Below are positions 43,280 to 52,306 of a DNA stretch of 64,000 nucleotides, piece by piece; positions within the stretch are counted from its first letter, which is position 1; every line of letters starts with the position of its first letter. The stretch is taken from NCBI GenBank assembly GCA_951812965.1, contig OX638341.1, positions 2,896,438 through 2,960,437 on the forward strand, read 5' to 3'. The notes beneath the pieces were generated by a model. It had not been told where the DNA came from and ran no database searches. It saw nothing but the letters and a program-made list of their open reading frames with translations. The position numbers and the translations under genes are program-made. The DNA comes from an uncultured Pseudohongiella sp. GTDB lineage: Bacteria; Pseudomonadota; Gammaproteobacteria; Pseudomonadales; Pseudohongiellaceae.

Positions 43280-44778
43280 AACGACGAGAATTTATCAAGA
43301 CCGGCATCGGCGCGGGCGTAGGCTGCGGCTTCGTGCCCGTGCAATCGCTGTTCGCCCAGCAGGCAGCCGGCAAAACGCTATTCGACAAGATCTGGGAAGC
43401 CCACGAGATCAGTTTTCTCGGCGGCGTCACTTCAGTGCTTCACGTGGACCGGATGATGCTTCCCGACAGTGGCCCGTCGTCGATCAGACGCCTGCTTCAG
43501 GCCGGCGAGGCGATCAGGAATCCTGAACTCGTCTGGGCGGTGGCCGACCATCAGGTTTCGACCTCGCCCGAGCGCTACACCAATCGCTCGCTGAATCTCG
43601 GCAGCGTCGCCGACGAATTCCCGGAAATGAAGGAACAACTCGCGGCGATGGGAATTCAGGCTTTCGGAATCGACGATCCCGAACAGGGTATCCAGCACGT
43701 GGTCGGCCCGGAAACCGGGCTCACCCTGCCCGGCATGCTGATGGTCGCCGGTGACAGCCACACTTGCACCCATGGCGCCCTCGGCTGCGTTTCCTGGGGC
43801 GGCGAAACCGCTCAGAACGTGCTGCTGACCGGCACCGTGATTCGCGAGCGGGCGCGCAATCTGCGGGTGAATTATGTCGGCGCGCTCGGTCCATGGGTCC
43901 GGGGCAAGGACATGATTCTGCACACGATCGGCACCCTGGGCGCCGACGCCGGCAATCGCTGCGCGGTCGAGTACGCCGGGCCGCTGGTGCGCTCGCTAAG
44001 CGTCGAAGGCCGCATGACGATCTGCAATCTGTCGATCGAGATGGGCGCGGCAACCGGCATGGTGGCGCCGGACGACACCACCTTCGAATATGTCGCCTCA
44101 CGGGAGTTCGCGCCCAGGGGCGCGCTTTGGGACCAGGCGCTCGCTTACTGGCGCGGCCTGCCCACCGACGACGACGCCGCCTTGTACCGTGACGAAACCA
44201 TCGACATGACTGATGTCGAACCCCAGGTCACCTGGGGCATCAGCCCGGAGCATGTCATCGGCGTCAGCGACCGCATCCCCTCCCCTGACGACGCCCCCTT
44301 CGAGAAGCGCGACGCCTGGCGCCGGGCGCTCGAATACACCAGGCTGACTCCCGGCGACACCATCGCCGATACGCCGGTGGACGAGGTCTTCATCGGCTCT
44401 TGCGCCGAAAGCCGCATCGAGGACCTGCGCGCCGCGGCAGAAGTCGTCCGCGGCCGCAGGGTGGCGCCGAACGTGCTCGCCTGGGCCATCGCCGGCTCCC
44501 AGCCGGTCAAGCGGCAGGCCGAAGCCGAAGGGCTCGACCGGATCTTCAGGGACGCGGGTTTCGACTGGCGCGAGCCGGGTTGCTCGAAGTGCTACGGCTC
44601 CAACGGCGAACTCGTCGCCCAGGGCAAGCGCAGCGTTTCCAACTCGAATCGCAACTACGTCGGCCGCCAGGGCATTGACGCGATCACGCATCTGGTCAGC
44701 ACGCCGATGGCGGCTGCCGCCGCAATCGCCGGCCGCATCGTCGACGTACGCAAACTGATGGCAGGGGAGATCGCGTAA
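43276..44778 (+). CDS. LeuC-like [4Fe-4S] dehydratase large subunit with Tat signal peptide
   Basis: A 500-residue aconitase-superfamily large subunit. It starts with a twin-arginine signal (MKRREFIKTGIGAGVGCGFVPVQSLFAQ), and canonical LeuC sequence begins right after it (GKTLFDKIWEAHEI near residue 32). The GDSHTCTHGALG motif is at 159-170. The cluster cysteines are Cys376 (FIGSCAESRIEDL), Cys436 and Cys439 (GCSKCYG); the spacing of 60 and 3 equals that of E. coli LeuC (347, 407, 410), shifted by 29 residues. The reaction should be a reversible hydration/dehydration of a 2-hydroxy acid. GSCAES in place of GSCTNG indicates a changed substrate. Export of a folded Fe-S protein to the periplasm is the inference. 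It is coupled by overlaps to LeuD-like genes on both sides. Confidence 0.88.
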   Translation: MKRREFIKTGIGAGVGCGFVPVQSLFAQQAAGKTLFDKIWEAHEISFLGGVTSVLHVDRMMLPDSGPSSIRRLLQAGEAIRNPELVWAVADHQVSTSPERYTNRSLNLGSVADEFPEMKEQLAAMGIQAFGIDDPEQGIQHVVGPETGLTLPGMLMVAGDSHTCTHGALGCVSWGGETAQNVLLTGTVIRERARNLRVNYVGALGPWVRGKDMILHTIGTLGADAGNRCAVEYAGPLVRSLSVEGRMTICNLSIEMGAATGMVAPDDTTFEYVASREFAPRGALWDQALAYWRGLPTDDDAALYRDETIDMTDVEPQVTWGISPEHVIGVSDRIPSPDDAPFEKRDAWRRALEYTRLTPGDTIADTPVDEVFIGSCAESRIEDLRAAAEVVRGRRVAPNVLAWAIAGSQPVKRQAEAEGLDRIFRDAGFDWREPGCSKCYGSNGELVAQGKRSVSNSNRNYVGRQGIDAITHLVSTPMAAAAAIAGRIVDVRKLMAGEIA

Positions 44779-45413
44779 TGGCTGAACAGGCAGCACTCGG
44801 CAACGGGCCGCAATTCCTGAGGCAAGAGGGAATTGCAGCGCCGCTGATGATGGACAATGTCGATACGGACATCATCTCGCCCATCGGCAAGCCGCCCAAT
44901 CCGGGCGCCACGCCGGAAACCCGCGCCTTCGAGCCGATCCGCTTCTTCGCCGACGGCAGGGAAAAGCCCGATTTCATTCTCAACCAGGAAGGTTTCCGGC
45001 GGGCTTCGATTATTCTCGCGGGCAAGAATTTCGGCACCGGCAGCTCGCGCTCGGTGGCGGTGAGCCGGCCGCTCGACGGCGGCATCAACGTCGTTATCGC
45101 GGAAAGTTTCGGCCCGCTGTTTTACGACAACAGCGTGCGCCAGGGCCTGCTCGCGGTGCCGCTGGAAGGCGAAAAAATCGAACGGATCGCGGTATGGACC
45201 CGGGCCAATCGCGGCCAGACCATTCTCGTGGACCTGCAACGTCAGGTAATCGAGGTGCCGGGCCTGGATACATTCGAATTCCGGGTTGAGCCCCGGGTGC
45301 GGGAAAAGCTGCTCGGCGGCTATACCGTGCGCGAGGAACTCGGCAGGCTGGAAGCGGAAATCGATGTCTTCGAGCAAGACTACCGACAAGACTGGCCCTG
45401 GATCTACAAGTAG
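44778..45413 (+). CDS. LeuD-like small subunit, paralogue 2
   Basis: A 211-residue small subunit and the most canonical of the three: APLMMDNVDTDIISPIGKPPNP (the NxDTDxIxP motif), ASIILAGKNFGTGSSRSVAVSRPLDGGINVVIAESFGPLFYDNSVRQGLLAVPL, and a PWIYK end. The SSR loop of the substrate site is kept (SSRSVA in place of SSREHA). It has no signal peptide, so if the large subunit is exported by Tat this subunit would have to travel with it. The start overlaps the leuC-like stop (TAATG). The best candidate for the catalytic partner of the large subunit. Confidence 0.87.
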   Translation: MAEQAALGNGPQFLRQEGIAAPLMMDNVDTDIISPIGKPPNPGATPETRAFEPIRFFADGREKPDFILNQEGFRRASIILAGKNFGTGSSRSVAVSRPLDGGINVVIAESFGPLFYDNSVRQGLLAVPLEGEKIERIAVWTRANRGQTILVDLQRQVIEVPGLDTFEFRVEPRVREKLLGGYTVREELGRLEAEIDVFEQDYRQDWPWIYK

Positions 45414-46065
45414 CAAGGCCGAAGCAGTACCGGCGATTGCTTCGCAGTCCCCTGTCGACGTGCTGGAACGTCACGCCGGTACGGCGATATTGCTGCGTTC
45501 GGATGCATTACCCCATTCCGCGGATGCCGAGGCGATATTTGCACAGCCCTGGGGCCATCTGCTCGCGGGCGCCGCCGGCAATCGCAAACAGACTCCCTCG
45601 ATCCTGCTTGCGGAATTCAGTCTCGGATTGAGCGATGCGGGCGAATTTCATTTCGAGACTCTTTTTGAGACTCTTTTTGAGACCCTTTTTGAGACCCTTG
45701 CCGATGCAGGCATTCGAGTCGTCGCGGCCCCGTTTTTCGGCTCCAGCCTGGTCTCCGAAGCCGTTCGCCGGGGAATTCTGCTTGCGCCATTGCCGGCGGA
45801 GACGATTCAGCTTCTCGGCGAGCGTCTCGCGAAAGAGCCTGAAATGATGTTGACAGTCGATCTGCGCGAACAGCGAATCGAATTGCCCGGCGCCGAACCC
45901 ATAGCCTTCGAAACCCACCCATGGCTCAGAAGCCGGTTGCTGTTCGGCATGGACGATCTCGACGAACAAATCCGGTATCGGGAAACCGCGGAGGAGTTTC
46001 GTGCGCGTGACCGGGTCCGGCGTCCCTGGTTGTACGGGAAGCCGGACGGGGCCGATTCGAAGTAA
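45364..46065 (+). CDS. LeuD-like small subunit, paralogue 3 (divergent)
   Basis: About 233 residues from the ATG at 45364, overlapping paralogue 2 by 50 bases; a GTG at 45460 is the alternative. The domain is degenerate: the N-terminal substrate motif is missing, but IRVVAAPFFGSSLVSEAVRRGILLAPLPAETIQLLGERL and MMLTVDLREQRIELPGAEPIAFETHPWLRSRLLFGM align with the C-terminal halves of paralogues 1 and 2, and the end is RRPWLY. A four-fold FETL repeat (12-bp DNA units, 45655-45699) replaces the usual GKNFG region. It may be a structural or regulatory subunit without its own active-site loop. Confidence 0.7.
   Translation: MSSSKTTDKTGPGSTSSKAEAVPAIASQSPVDVLERHAGTAILLRSDALPHSADAEAIFAQPWGHLLAGAAGNRKQTPSILLAEFSLGLSDAGEFHFETLFETLFETLFETLADAGIRVVAAPFFGSSLVSEAVRRGILLAPLPAETIQLLGERLAKEPEMMLTVDLREQRIELPGAEPIAFETHPWLRSRLLFGMDDLDEQIRYRETAEEFRARDRVRRPWLYGKPDGADSK
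45655..45699 (+). repeat. In-frame 12-bp tandem repeat
   Basis: GAGACTCTTTTT repeated about 3.75 times, with later units reading GAGACCCTTTTT. It codes for FETL units inside LeuD-like paralogue 3. Because the unit is a multiple of three, copy-number slippage would change the protein length without a frameshift. Confidence 0.9.
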
Positions 46066-46089
46066 CGGCTGCGGCGGCCGGGTGTTCGG

Positions 46090-48144
46090 TCAAGGCTGCC
46101 GAAAGGCGATGAGTTCTCCTGAATAGCCTCGGCCGCTGACCGCTATCACCAGATATTGTTCGCCGTCGAGCTCGTAAGTCATGGGCGATCCGGTCTGGGG
46201 CGCCGGCAATGGGAGGGCTGCGACTTCTTCACCGGTTGCCTTGTCGTAAGCGCGCAACATGGCGCGGGTGCTTCCGTCTTCGCCGGTGGTCATTTCGGCT
46301 TCGCCGGCAACCAGCAAAGTCCTTGTGACCAGCGTGCCCACCGAGGCGCTCTGCCCGGTACGCGGCAGATCGACCCCTTCCAGCGCGGGATTGGCGCGGA
46401 TGCGGTCGGGAGTCTGGCCGTGAGGAATCTTCCAGGCGATCTCGCCGCGATTCATGTCAATGGCGGTGATGACGCCGTAGGGAGGCTTCAGCAATGGCAG
46501 GCCATTGACAAGCAAGCCGACCGGCGGCCGTCCGCGGCTCGATGTCGGAATCTCTCGCCGGGCGGCATTGGAATCGGTGCGGCCTCCGCCGGCCGAAGAG
46601 CCGGCGCCGCCGGTGGTTCTCGGCCCCGTGGCGGCATTGCCCTGGATGTAGGCCATGTCGGACTGGCCGGGATATGGCGGCACCACGGCGAGGCTGCCGA
46701 CGGAACTGTTGGACGACACATACAACATGTTCGTTTCCGGATCGTAGGAGCCACCGGGCCAATTGGTGCCGCCGCCGGTGGAAGGCGCCATCAGCACGCC
46801 GAGCGGGCCGTCGATATCGCTCGCCACGGGCGGCGTAAACAATGGCCCCATCTGGTACCAGGAAGCGATTTCCAGCGCCCGTGTGCGCAGCTCCGGGGTA
46901 TAGTCGATGAGGTCGTCCTCGGTAACGCCCTGGCGATCGTAGGCGGGCGGTCTGGTGGGAATGGGCTGGGTCGGCGAATACCATTCTCCCGGCACGTCGC
47001 CCGCCGGAACCGGCTGTTCCACGATCGGCCAGACCGGCTCACCGGTTTCCCGGTCGAATACATAAACGAATGCCTGTTTGGTGGGCTGGGCCACTGCCTT
47101 GATCAGACGGCCGTCGACATTGATGTCCAGCAGAATCGGCGCACAGGGAATATCCTGGTCCCAGATGCCATGGTGTACGAGCTGGAAATGCCATTGCCGC
47201 TCGCCGGTATGCAGATCCACCGCGAGCAGGGTTTCGGCGAACAGATTGTCTCCTGGGCGGTAGGCGCCGTAGTAATCGCCGGTGGCCGCCTCAACGGGCA
47301 GATAGACCATGTTGAGTTCGGGGTCGACGGAAATCTGCGCCCAGACGCCGGTATTGCCCGTGTACGATGCAGAATCGCCTTCCCAGGTCTCGTAGCCGTA
47401 TTCTCCGGGCATCGGAATCGTGTGAAAAATCCACAAGCGCTCGCCGGTGCGCACATCGTAGCCGCGCACGAATCCCTTGATGTTTTCCCGGCTGCGCGGA
47501 TTGCCGCCGGTGTGATGGGCGGCGCCGACGATCACTACGCCGTTGGCGATGATCGGGGTGGCGTGCAGCCCGATCTGGCCGAGCGCCATGTCCGGCGACT
47601 GATCGAGTTGCTGCATGAGATCGACTACGCCGTCGTCTCCGAAATCCGCTGCCGGCCGCCCCGTTGCCGCGTCAAGCGCCACCATCTGGTAACCGGGTGT
47701 GACGTAGACGACTCTGGCTTCGTCGCCTTCCTGCCAGAAAGCGAGCCCCCGGCCCGACAACTGCCGCGGCGCGACTTCACCGCGCTCGCCTTCACGCAGG
47801 CTGAAAGTCCAGAGCAGTTCACCGGTCCTGGCGTCGAGGGCGACCACCGCCCGCCGCGAACCGCCGGTGGAATAGAGTACGCCGTCGACCATCAGCGGCG
47901 TCGATTGCAGGCGATATTCCGGGCTCGGGCCGAGATTGTCTGTCTTGAAGCGCCAGGCGACTTCCAGCTCTGCGAAGTTCGTGGCGTCTATGCCGGAAAG
48001 CGCGGAATAGCGTGTGTGGCCGAGGTCGCCGCCGTAAGTCGGCCATTCACCGTCGGGGGCGCCGTATTGCGCCGATGCGAAACCGGAGGCGAGCCAGAGT
48101 ACGGAGCAAATACAAGCCGGTAGGAATTTGTGAATGAAAGTCAT
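46090..48144 (-). CDS. PQQ-dependent dehydrogenase (quinoprotein, glucose-dehydrogenase-like)
   Basis: A 684-residue periplasmic quinoprotein with a signal peptide (MTFIHKFLPACICSVLWLASGFASAQ). Beta-propeller W-motifs repeat along the protein ([83 protein letters not shown]), and STGGGTNWPGGSYDPETNMLYVSS matches the membrane-type glucose/alcohol quinoprotein branch. It oxidises an alcohol or aldose in the periplasm and needs PQQ and Ca. There is no membrane anchor or cytochrome domain. It is convergent with the LeuD3 gene and divergent from the TonB receptor at 48396. Confidence 0.92.
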   Translation of the reverse strand: MTFIHKFLPACICSVLWLASGFASAQYGAPDGEWPTYGGDLGHTRYSALSGIDATNFAELEVAWRFKTDNLGPSPEYRLQSTPLMVDGVLYSTGGSRRAVVALDARTGELLWTFSLREGERGEVAPRQLSGRGLAFWQEGDEARVVYVTPGYQMVALDAATGRPAADFGDDGVVDLMQQLDQSPDMALGQIGLHATPIIANGVVIVGAAHHTGGNPRSRENIKGFVRGYDVRTGERLWIFHTIPMPGEYGYETWEGDSASYTGNTGVWAQISVDPELNMVYLPVEAATGDYYGAYRPGDNLFAETLLAVDLHTGERQWHFQLVHHGIWDQDIPCAPILLDINVDGRLIKAVAQPTKQAFVYVFDRETGEPVWPIVEQPVPAGDVPGEWYSPTQPIPTRPPAYDRQGVTEDDLIDYTPELRTRALEIASWYQMGPLFTPPVASDIDGPLGVLMAPSTGGGTNWPGGSYDPETNMLYVSSNSSVGSLAVVPPYPGQSDMAYIQGNAATGPRTTGGAGSSAGGGRTDSNAARREIPTSSRGRPPVGLLVNGLPLLKPPYGVITAIDMNRGEIAWKIPHGQTPDRIRANPALEGVDLPRTGQSASVGTLVTRTLLVAGEAEMTTGEDGSTRAMLRAYDKATGEEVAALPLPAPQTGSPMTYELDGEQYLVIAVSGRGYSGELIAFRQP

Positions 48145-48395
48145 ATTATCTCCTGCGAAAGGAGGGTTGCCGGTCGATCCAGTCTAGCATAGCGAATTGC
48201 GCCATCGCAGACAGTCGATCAAACAAAATAAGAGTTTCTCGCATTTTCCGACCTGATCGGAGAAAGAGAACCGCGGAACTGTCGGCAGCATTTTATTTAA
48301 CTCGTCACCGCACCGGGCCACGCCCGTAGTTTCGTTGCGCGCGCCCGGGGTACCGAATCGAATCGAATAAATCACTATCAAGGGAATCTTGAATT

Positions 48396-51300
48396 ATGAA
48401 CAAGTCCAGTAGAGCAAATCGATACATCCGCTCATTCACCCGCACCAGCCTCTGCGCCGCCGTTTCTCTGGCGTTACTGCCGCTGGCCCAGACTTCCCTC
48501 GCCCAGGAAGACACGGTCGAGGAGGTCATCGTCACCGGTTCCTACATCCGCCGCACCGAGGGCATCGCCGCGGCCTCGCCCGTGGTTCAACTGACGGCCG
48601 AGGATCTCGAAGCCGAGGGCACGATCAATCTGGCAAACGTGATCCAGAACCTGACCTTCAACAACGGCACCGGCGTCATCAACTCGATCCAGGGCTCGAC
48701 CAATCAAATAACCAATTTCAACCTGCGCGGCCTCGGCTCCCGCGCCACGCTCGAATTGATCGATGGTTATCGGGTGCCTACGGGCAATGTACAACTGCTG
48801 CTTCCCGCCATGGCGCTCGAACGCATCGATATCGTCACCGACGGCGCCGCCGCGCTATACGGCACCGATGCCGTGGCCGGCGTGGTCAACATGGTCCCGT
48901 ACACTTCCTACGATGGCTTCAAGGTCGAAGTCTACGAAGAGAACGACAGTCGCGGCGACTACTGGAAGCGCGAAACCTCCTTTCTCGGCGGCTGGGATTA
49001 CGGCGATGTGGATCTTGTCGTCGCCGCCTCCTATATCGTCAACGACACGCTGGCCTGGCACGACCGGCCCGAATACGTGCGTTCCGGCCTGACCCATAAC
49101 AGCGGCTCGAATCCGGGTAACTTCGAAGTTCCCATCCGCGACGCCGACGGCAACCTGACCGGCGCCTTCCGCAACCAGCCAGACCCGAATTGCGGCCTCG
49201 AAGAATCCGACGACCAGGCAGCCGAATGGAATTCGCCCTGGGGCACGCTGGCGCTCGGCCGCTGCTGGTTCAGCTTCGGCGACACCAGGGATTTCATGGA
49301 GGCGATCGATTCGACCAATCTTTACGGCAACATGAACTGGGACGTGAACGACGACCTGACTCTCAAGGCCCAGTACCTGTACAACCGCCAGGTCGTGCGG
49401 GGCCGCCAGAACCCCGGCAATCCCGGGGTCAGAATCGACGACCTGCCAACCGTCAAGGGCGAACTTCCCGGCAATACCTTCCGCGCGACGACTTCAGAAG
49501 GCGCGCCCCTGTTCGCGGAACCGCTGCGTGACGCCGACGGTAACATCGTCACCGACGCCTACGGCAACCACCAATGGCGGCGCGATGCCGACGGTCAGGC
49601 TATTCTCGCCCAAAACCGCTTCGCCTTTGTCGGTCACGACCCCATGGGCGGCGTACCCTTCGCGGAAGATGTCCGCATCGGCTCCTGGCTGCCTTTCCCC
49701 AAGCCGCCAGCCAATACACAGCCAGCGTCCTTCGCCGCCAACGACGGCCTGAACATGGAACTCGATGACAAGCGTACCTATCGGATCGCGCTCGGCGCCG
49801 ACTTCACCGTGCCCATGATCGAAGGCTGGGAAGGCACCGCTTCCTACACTATCGGCGCCACTGAACAGATCGATATCGCCAACCAGGACTTCAGTTTCAG
49901 CGCCCTCGCCCAGGGATTGCAATGCGACCCGGTGAACGACGCCGACTCCTGCTTCAATCCCTTCGCCGCGGTCGATCCGCGCTATCGCACGCCGCAGCAT
50001 GTCGCCGACGCGGTATTCACCCAGTGGACCGAAGGCAACCGTGACCAGTTGCAGACAGTCGACATCATTTTCAACGGCGACATTCCGCTGGGCAATTTCG
50101 AACTGCCCGGCGGCCCGATCGGCGCGGCGCTAGGCTATCAACGCCGAAACGAGACCGACGAGGACAACCCGCCGGCCGGCGACATCGCCAACGATCAACT
50201 GATCGGCAACCAGGAAACCCCGCAGACCATTAAACGGTACAGCGACTCCTGGTTTGCCGAATTCGCTTTCCCGATTCTGGATACCCTGGAATTTAGCGCA
50301 GCGGTGCGCGACGAGGCCTACAGCACCGGTCAAGGCAAAGTCGTCGACAAGTACGGCGTGATCTGGAATGCGACCGACTGGCTGAACTTGCGCGCCACTA
50401 CCGGCGAGGCCTTTATCGTGCCGACGCTGTCGCAATTGAACCGGCCCGAGCAATGTGGCCTGAGTAACGTCGACGACCTTTTCTCGACGTTCCAGGGCTT
50501 CATCACGTCCTGCATAACGGGCAACCCGGAGCTGAAATCGGAAACCTCGGAAAGCCTGTCCGTAGGTTTCGACCTGACCCTGTTCGACAACCTGATCTGG
50601 TCGGTCACCTGGAGCGAGACTGACTTCAAGGACCGCATCGTCAGCACCACTACCCAGGACATCGTGCGCACGGATTTCCGTAACTTCCAGGCCGCCACCG
50701 GATTTACGCCGACCGACTCCCAGCCGCTGCCCAGCGAGGATCAGATCCGGTCCTGGGTCGCCGACCCCCGTTCGGACAGGCGAATCCTTCGCAGCGCCAA
50801 CGACATCACGACGCCGGTAAGGGTCAACCAGAGCGACTCGAACGCGTCGACAATGTTTGTCAGGGCCTGGGATACCCAGTTGAGCTACGGCTTCGGCTTG
50901 TCCGATCTGGGTCTGCCCGATTGGGGCAATCTCGATCTGCGGCTGCAAGCCACCTACGTCGACTCCTACACTTTCCAGTTACAGGCCGACGAGCCGGTGC
51001 GGGAAGCCGTGGGCAACCAGAACAACGATTTCGGCGCCGTACCGCCCATCCCGCAGGTCCGGGCCAATATACGCATCGGCTGGAACATGGGGCCGCACAG
51101 CGTTTCCGCGACCGGCAGGTATATCGACGAATTGGTTTTCGACGCCAATGAGTTCAGCTTCCAGTCTTTCTTTCCGGGTGCGCAATGGTTGCATACGGAT
51201 ATCATCAGGGACTGGGCGCAACTCGACATGTTTTACACTTACCGTGACTTCGAGTACTGGGGCGGCAATTTCAACTTCACGGTCGGCGCGCGCAATCTGA

Positions 51301-51404
51301 CGGATCGCATGCCTCAAAGAACCGGCATGATCGCAGGCGTTGTCGCGTCTTTGCAGGACCCTTTGGGTAGAGTAATCTATGCGCGGGTGAACTATAACTT
51401 CTGA
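48396..51404 (+). CDS. TonB-dependent outer-membrane receptor (1002 aa), paralogue
   Basis: Signal peptide (FTRTSLCAAVSLALLPLAQTSLAQED), TonB-box-like EEVIVTGSYIRRTEGI, plug (LEAEGTINLANVIQNLTFNNGTG; GLGSRATLELIDGYRVP; RIDIVTDGAAALYGTDAVAGVVNMVPY) and a barrel ending YARVNYNF. Closely related in order and motifs to the receptor at 39589, but the Ca-like loops are replaced by DADGN/DADGQ segments. The 251-bp divergent gap to the PQQ dehydrogenase gene must hold the promoters of both. The downstream secreted proteins follow closely (41 and 33 bases), suggesting one transcription unit for uptake and oxidation. Confidence 0.93.
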   Translation: MNKSSRANRYIRSFTRTSLCAAVSLALLPLAQTSLAQEDTVEEVIVTGSYIRRTEGIAAASPVVQLTAEDLEAEGTINLANVIQNLTFNNGTGVINSIQGSTNQITNFNLRGLGSRATLELIDGYRVPTGNVQLLLPAMALERIDIVTDGAAALYGTDAVAGVVNMVPYTSYDGFKVEVYEENDSRGDYWKRETSFLGGWDYGDVDLVVAASYIVNDTLAWHDRPEYVRSGLTHNSGSNPGNFEVPIRDADGNLTGAFRNQPDPNCGLEESDDQAAEWNSPWGTLALGRCWFSFGDTRDFMEAIDSTNLYGNMNWDVNDDLTLKAQYLYNRQVVRGRQNPGNPGVRIDDLPTVKGELPGNTFRATTSEGAPLFAEPLRDADGNIVTDAYGNHQWRRDADGQAILAQNRFAFVGHDPMGGVPFAEDVRIGSWLPFPKPPANTQPASFAANDGLNMELDDKRTYRIALGADFTVPMIEGWEGTASYTIGATEQIDIANQDFSFSALAQGLQCDPVNDADSCFNPFAAVDPRYRTPQHVADAVFTQWTEGNRDQLQTVDIIFNGDIPLGNFELPGGPIGAALGYQRRNETDEDNPPAGDIANDQLIGNQETPQTIKRYSDSWFAEFAFPILDTLEFSAAVRDEAYSTGQGKVVDKYGVIWNATDWLNLRATTGEAFIVPTLSQLNRPEQCGLSNVDDLFSTFQGFITSCITGNPELKSETSESLSVGFDLTLFDNLIWSVTWSETDFKDRIVSTTTQDIVRTDFRNFQAATGFTPTDSQPLPSEDQIRSWVADPRSDRRILRSANDITTPVRVNQSDSNASTMFVRAWDTQLSYGFGLSDLGLPDWGNLDLRLQATYVDSYTFQLQADEPVREAVGNQNNDFGAVPPIPQVRANIRIGWNMGPHSVSATGRYIDELVFDANEFSFQSFFPGAQWLHTDIIRDWAQLDMFYTYRDFEYWGGNFNFTVGARNLTDRMPQRTGMIAGVVASLQDPLGRVIYARVNYNF

Positions 51405-51445
51405 CCGGGCGAAGGGGCGCGCGAACTTTCACAAGAGGAAGTCGT

Positions 51446-52273
51446 ATGAGGATAACGCTGTCTGTGCTCGCATCGATCTGCTGCGTACTGGCCGTTCCGG
51501 CCCTTGCGCAGCAGATTCAGCTTTCCGAACAAATCTGGTCGGGAGAAGTGCTCAGGCCCGCCGGCCAGCCGCTCGTGCCCATCTATGACGGCTGGTTCAC
51601 CAACCCCGACGGCACCCACACGCTCTGTTACAGCTACTACACGATGAATACCGAGCAGTTCCTCGATATTCCCGTCGGCGAAAACAACATGATTCTGGAC
51701 GAGCGCTTCGCCGATGCGCTGATTCCCACCCATTTCGATCCGCTGCCGCCGGCGTACCGCCACGTATTCTGCGCCTTCACCGTCGATGTGCCGGCGGATT
51801 TCGGCGTCGATGAACGAATCGTCTGGCGGCTGACGAGCAATGGGCAGACGCTGGAAGTTCCGGGCAAGATCATCCCTCCCTACGTAATGGATGAGCCGGC
51901 CTCTGGCGGGCGCGGCGAAATCGCTCCCCTGGTCGCGCTCGAGGAAGGCGGCGAGGCCGTCCGCGGCCGCCGCGGAATTCATCGCCGCGATGTACAGGCC
52001 ACCGTGGGCGAGCCGCTTGAACTGCGGGCCTGGATCGAACACGAGGAACCCGAAATCTGGGTGGGCTGGGCGCATCACAGCGGCGCCGGCAGCGTCGGCT
52101 TCGACCGCAAGGAATACGAGTTCGAACCGGCTTCCGGGCCTGCAACGGTGCAGGCCAGTTTCAGCGAGCCCGGAGAATACGTGATCCGAATGCAGACGAT
52201 CCGCGATATCGCTTCATTCGAGTTCTATTGTTGTCATACTAACGCCTGGTTCCATGTTACAGTTGGCGATTAG
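51446..52273 (+). CDS. Secreted beta-sandwich protein of unknown function
   Basis: I do not recognise a named family. A 275-residue secreted protein (signal MRITLSVLASICCVLAVPALAQQ). It has two parts of beta character: residues 25-150 (IPVYDGWF-type, YDGWFTNPDGTHTLCYSYYTMNTEQFLDIPVGENN) and a C-terminal Ig-like portion (GPATVQASFSEPGEYVIRMQTIRD) ending FYCCHTNAWFHVTVGD with an adjacent Cys pair. Context: between a TonB receptor and a heme/copper protein, so an accessory or binding role in the oxidation pathway is likely. The GAGGAAG ribosome-binding site precedes the ATG. Confidence 0.65.
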   Translation: MRITLSVLASICCVLAVPALAQQIQLSEQIWSGEVLRPAGQPLVPIYDGWFTNPDGTHTLCYSYYTMNTEQFLDIPVGENNMILDERFADALIPTHFDPLPPAYRHVFCAFTVDVPADFGVDERIVWRLTSNGQTLEVPGKIIPPYVMDEPASGGRGEIAPLVALEEGGEAVRGRRGIHRRDVQATVGEPLELRAWIEHEEPEIWVGWAHHSGAGSVGFDRKEYEFEPASGPATVQASFSEPGEYVIRMQTIRDIASFEFYCCHTNAWFHVTVGD

Positions 52274-52306
52274 GCGTTCCAAAGCATCCACTTACAGGAC
52301 CAGACC

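Noticed and set aside
46156..48123. 655-codon open frame antisense to the PQQ dehydrogenase
   Set aside because: The translation is compositionally odd (rich in Gly, Arg, His, Val) and matches nothing recognisable.
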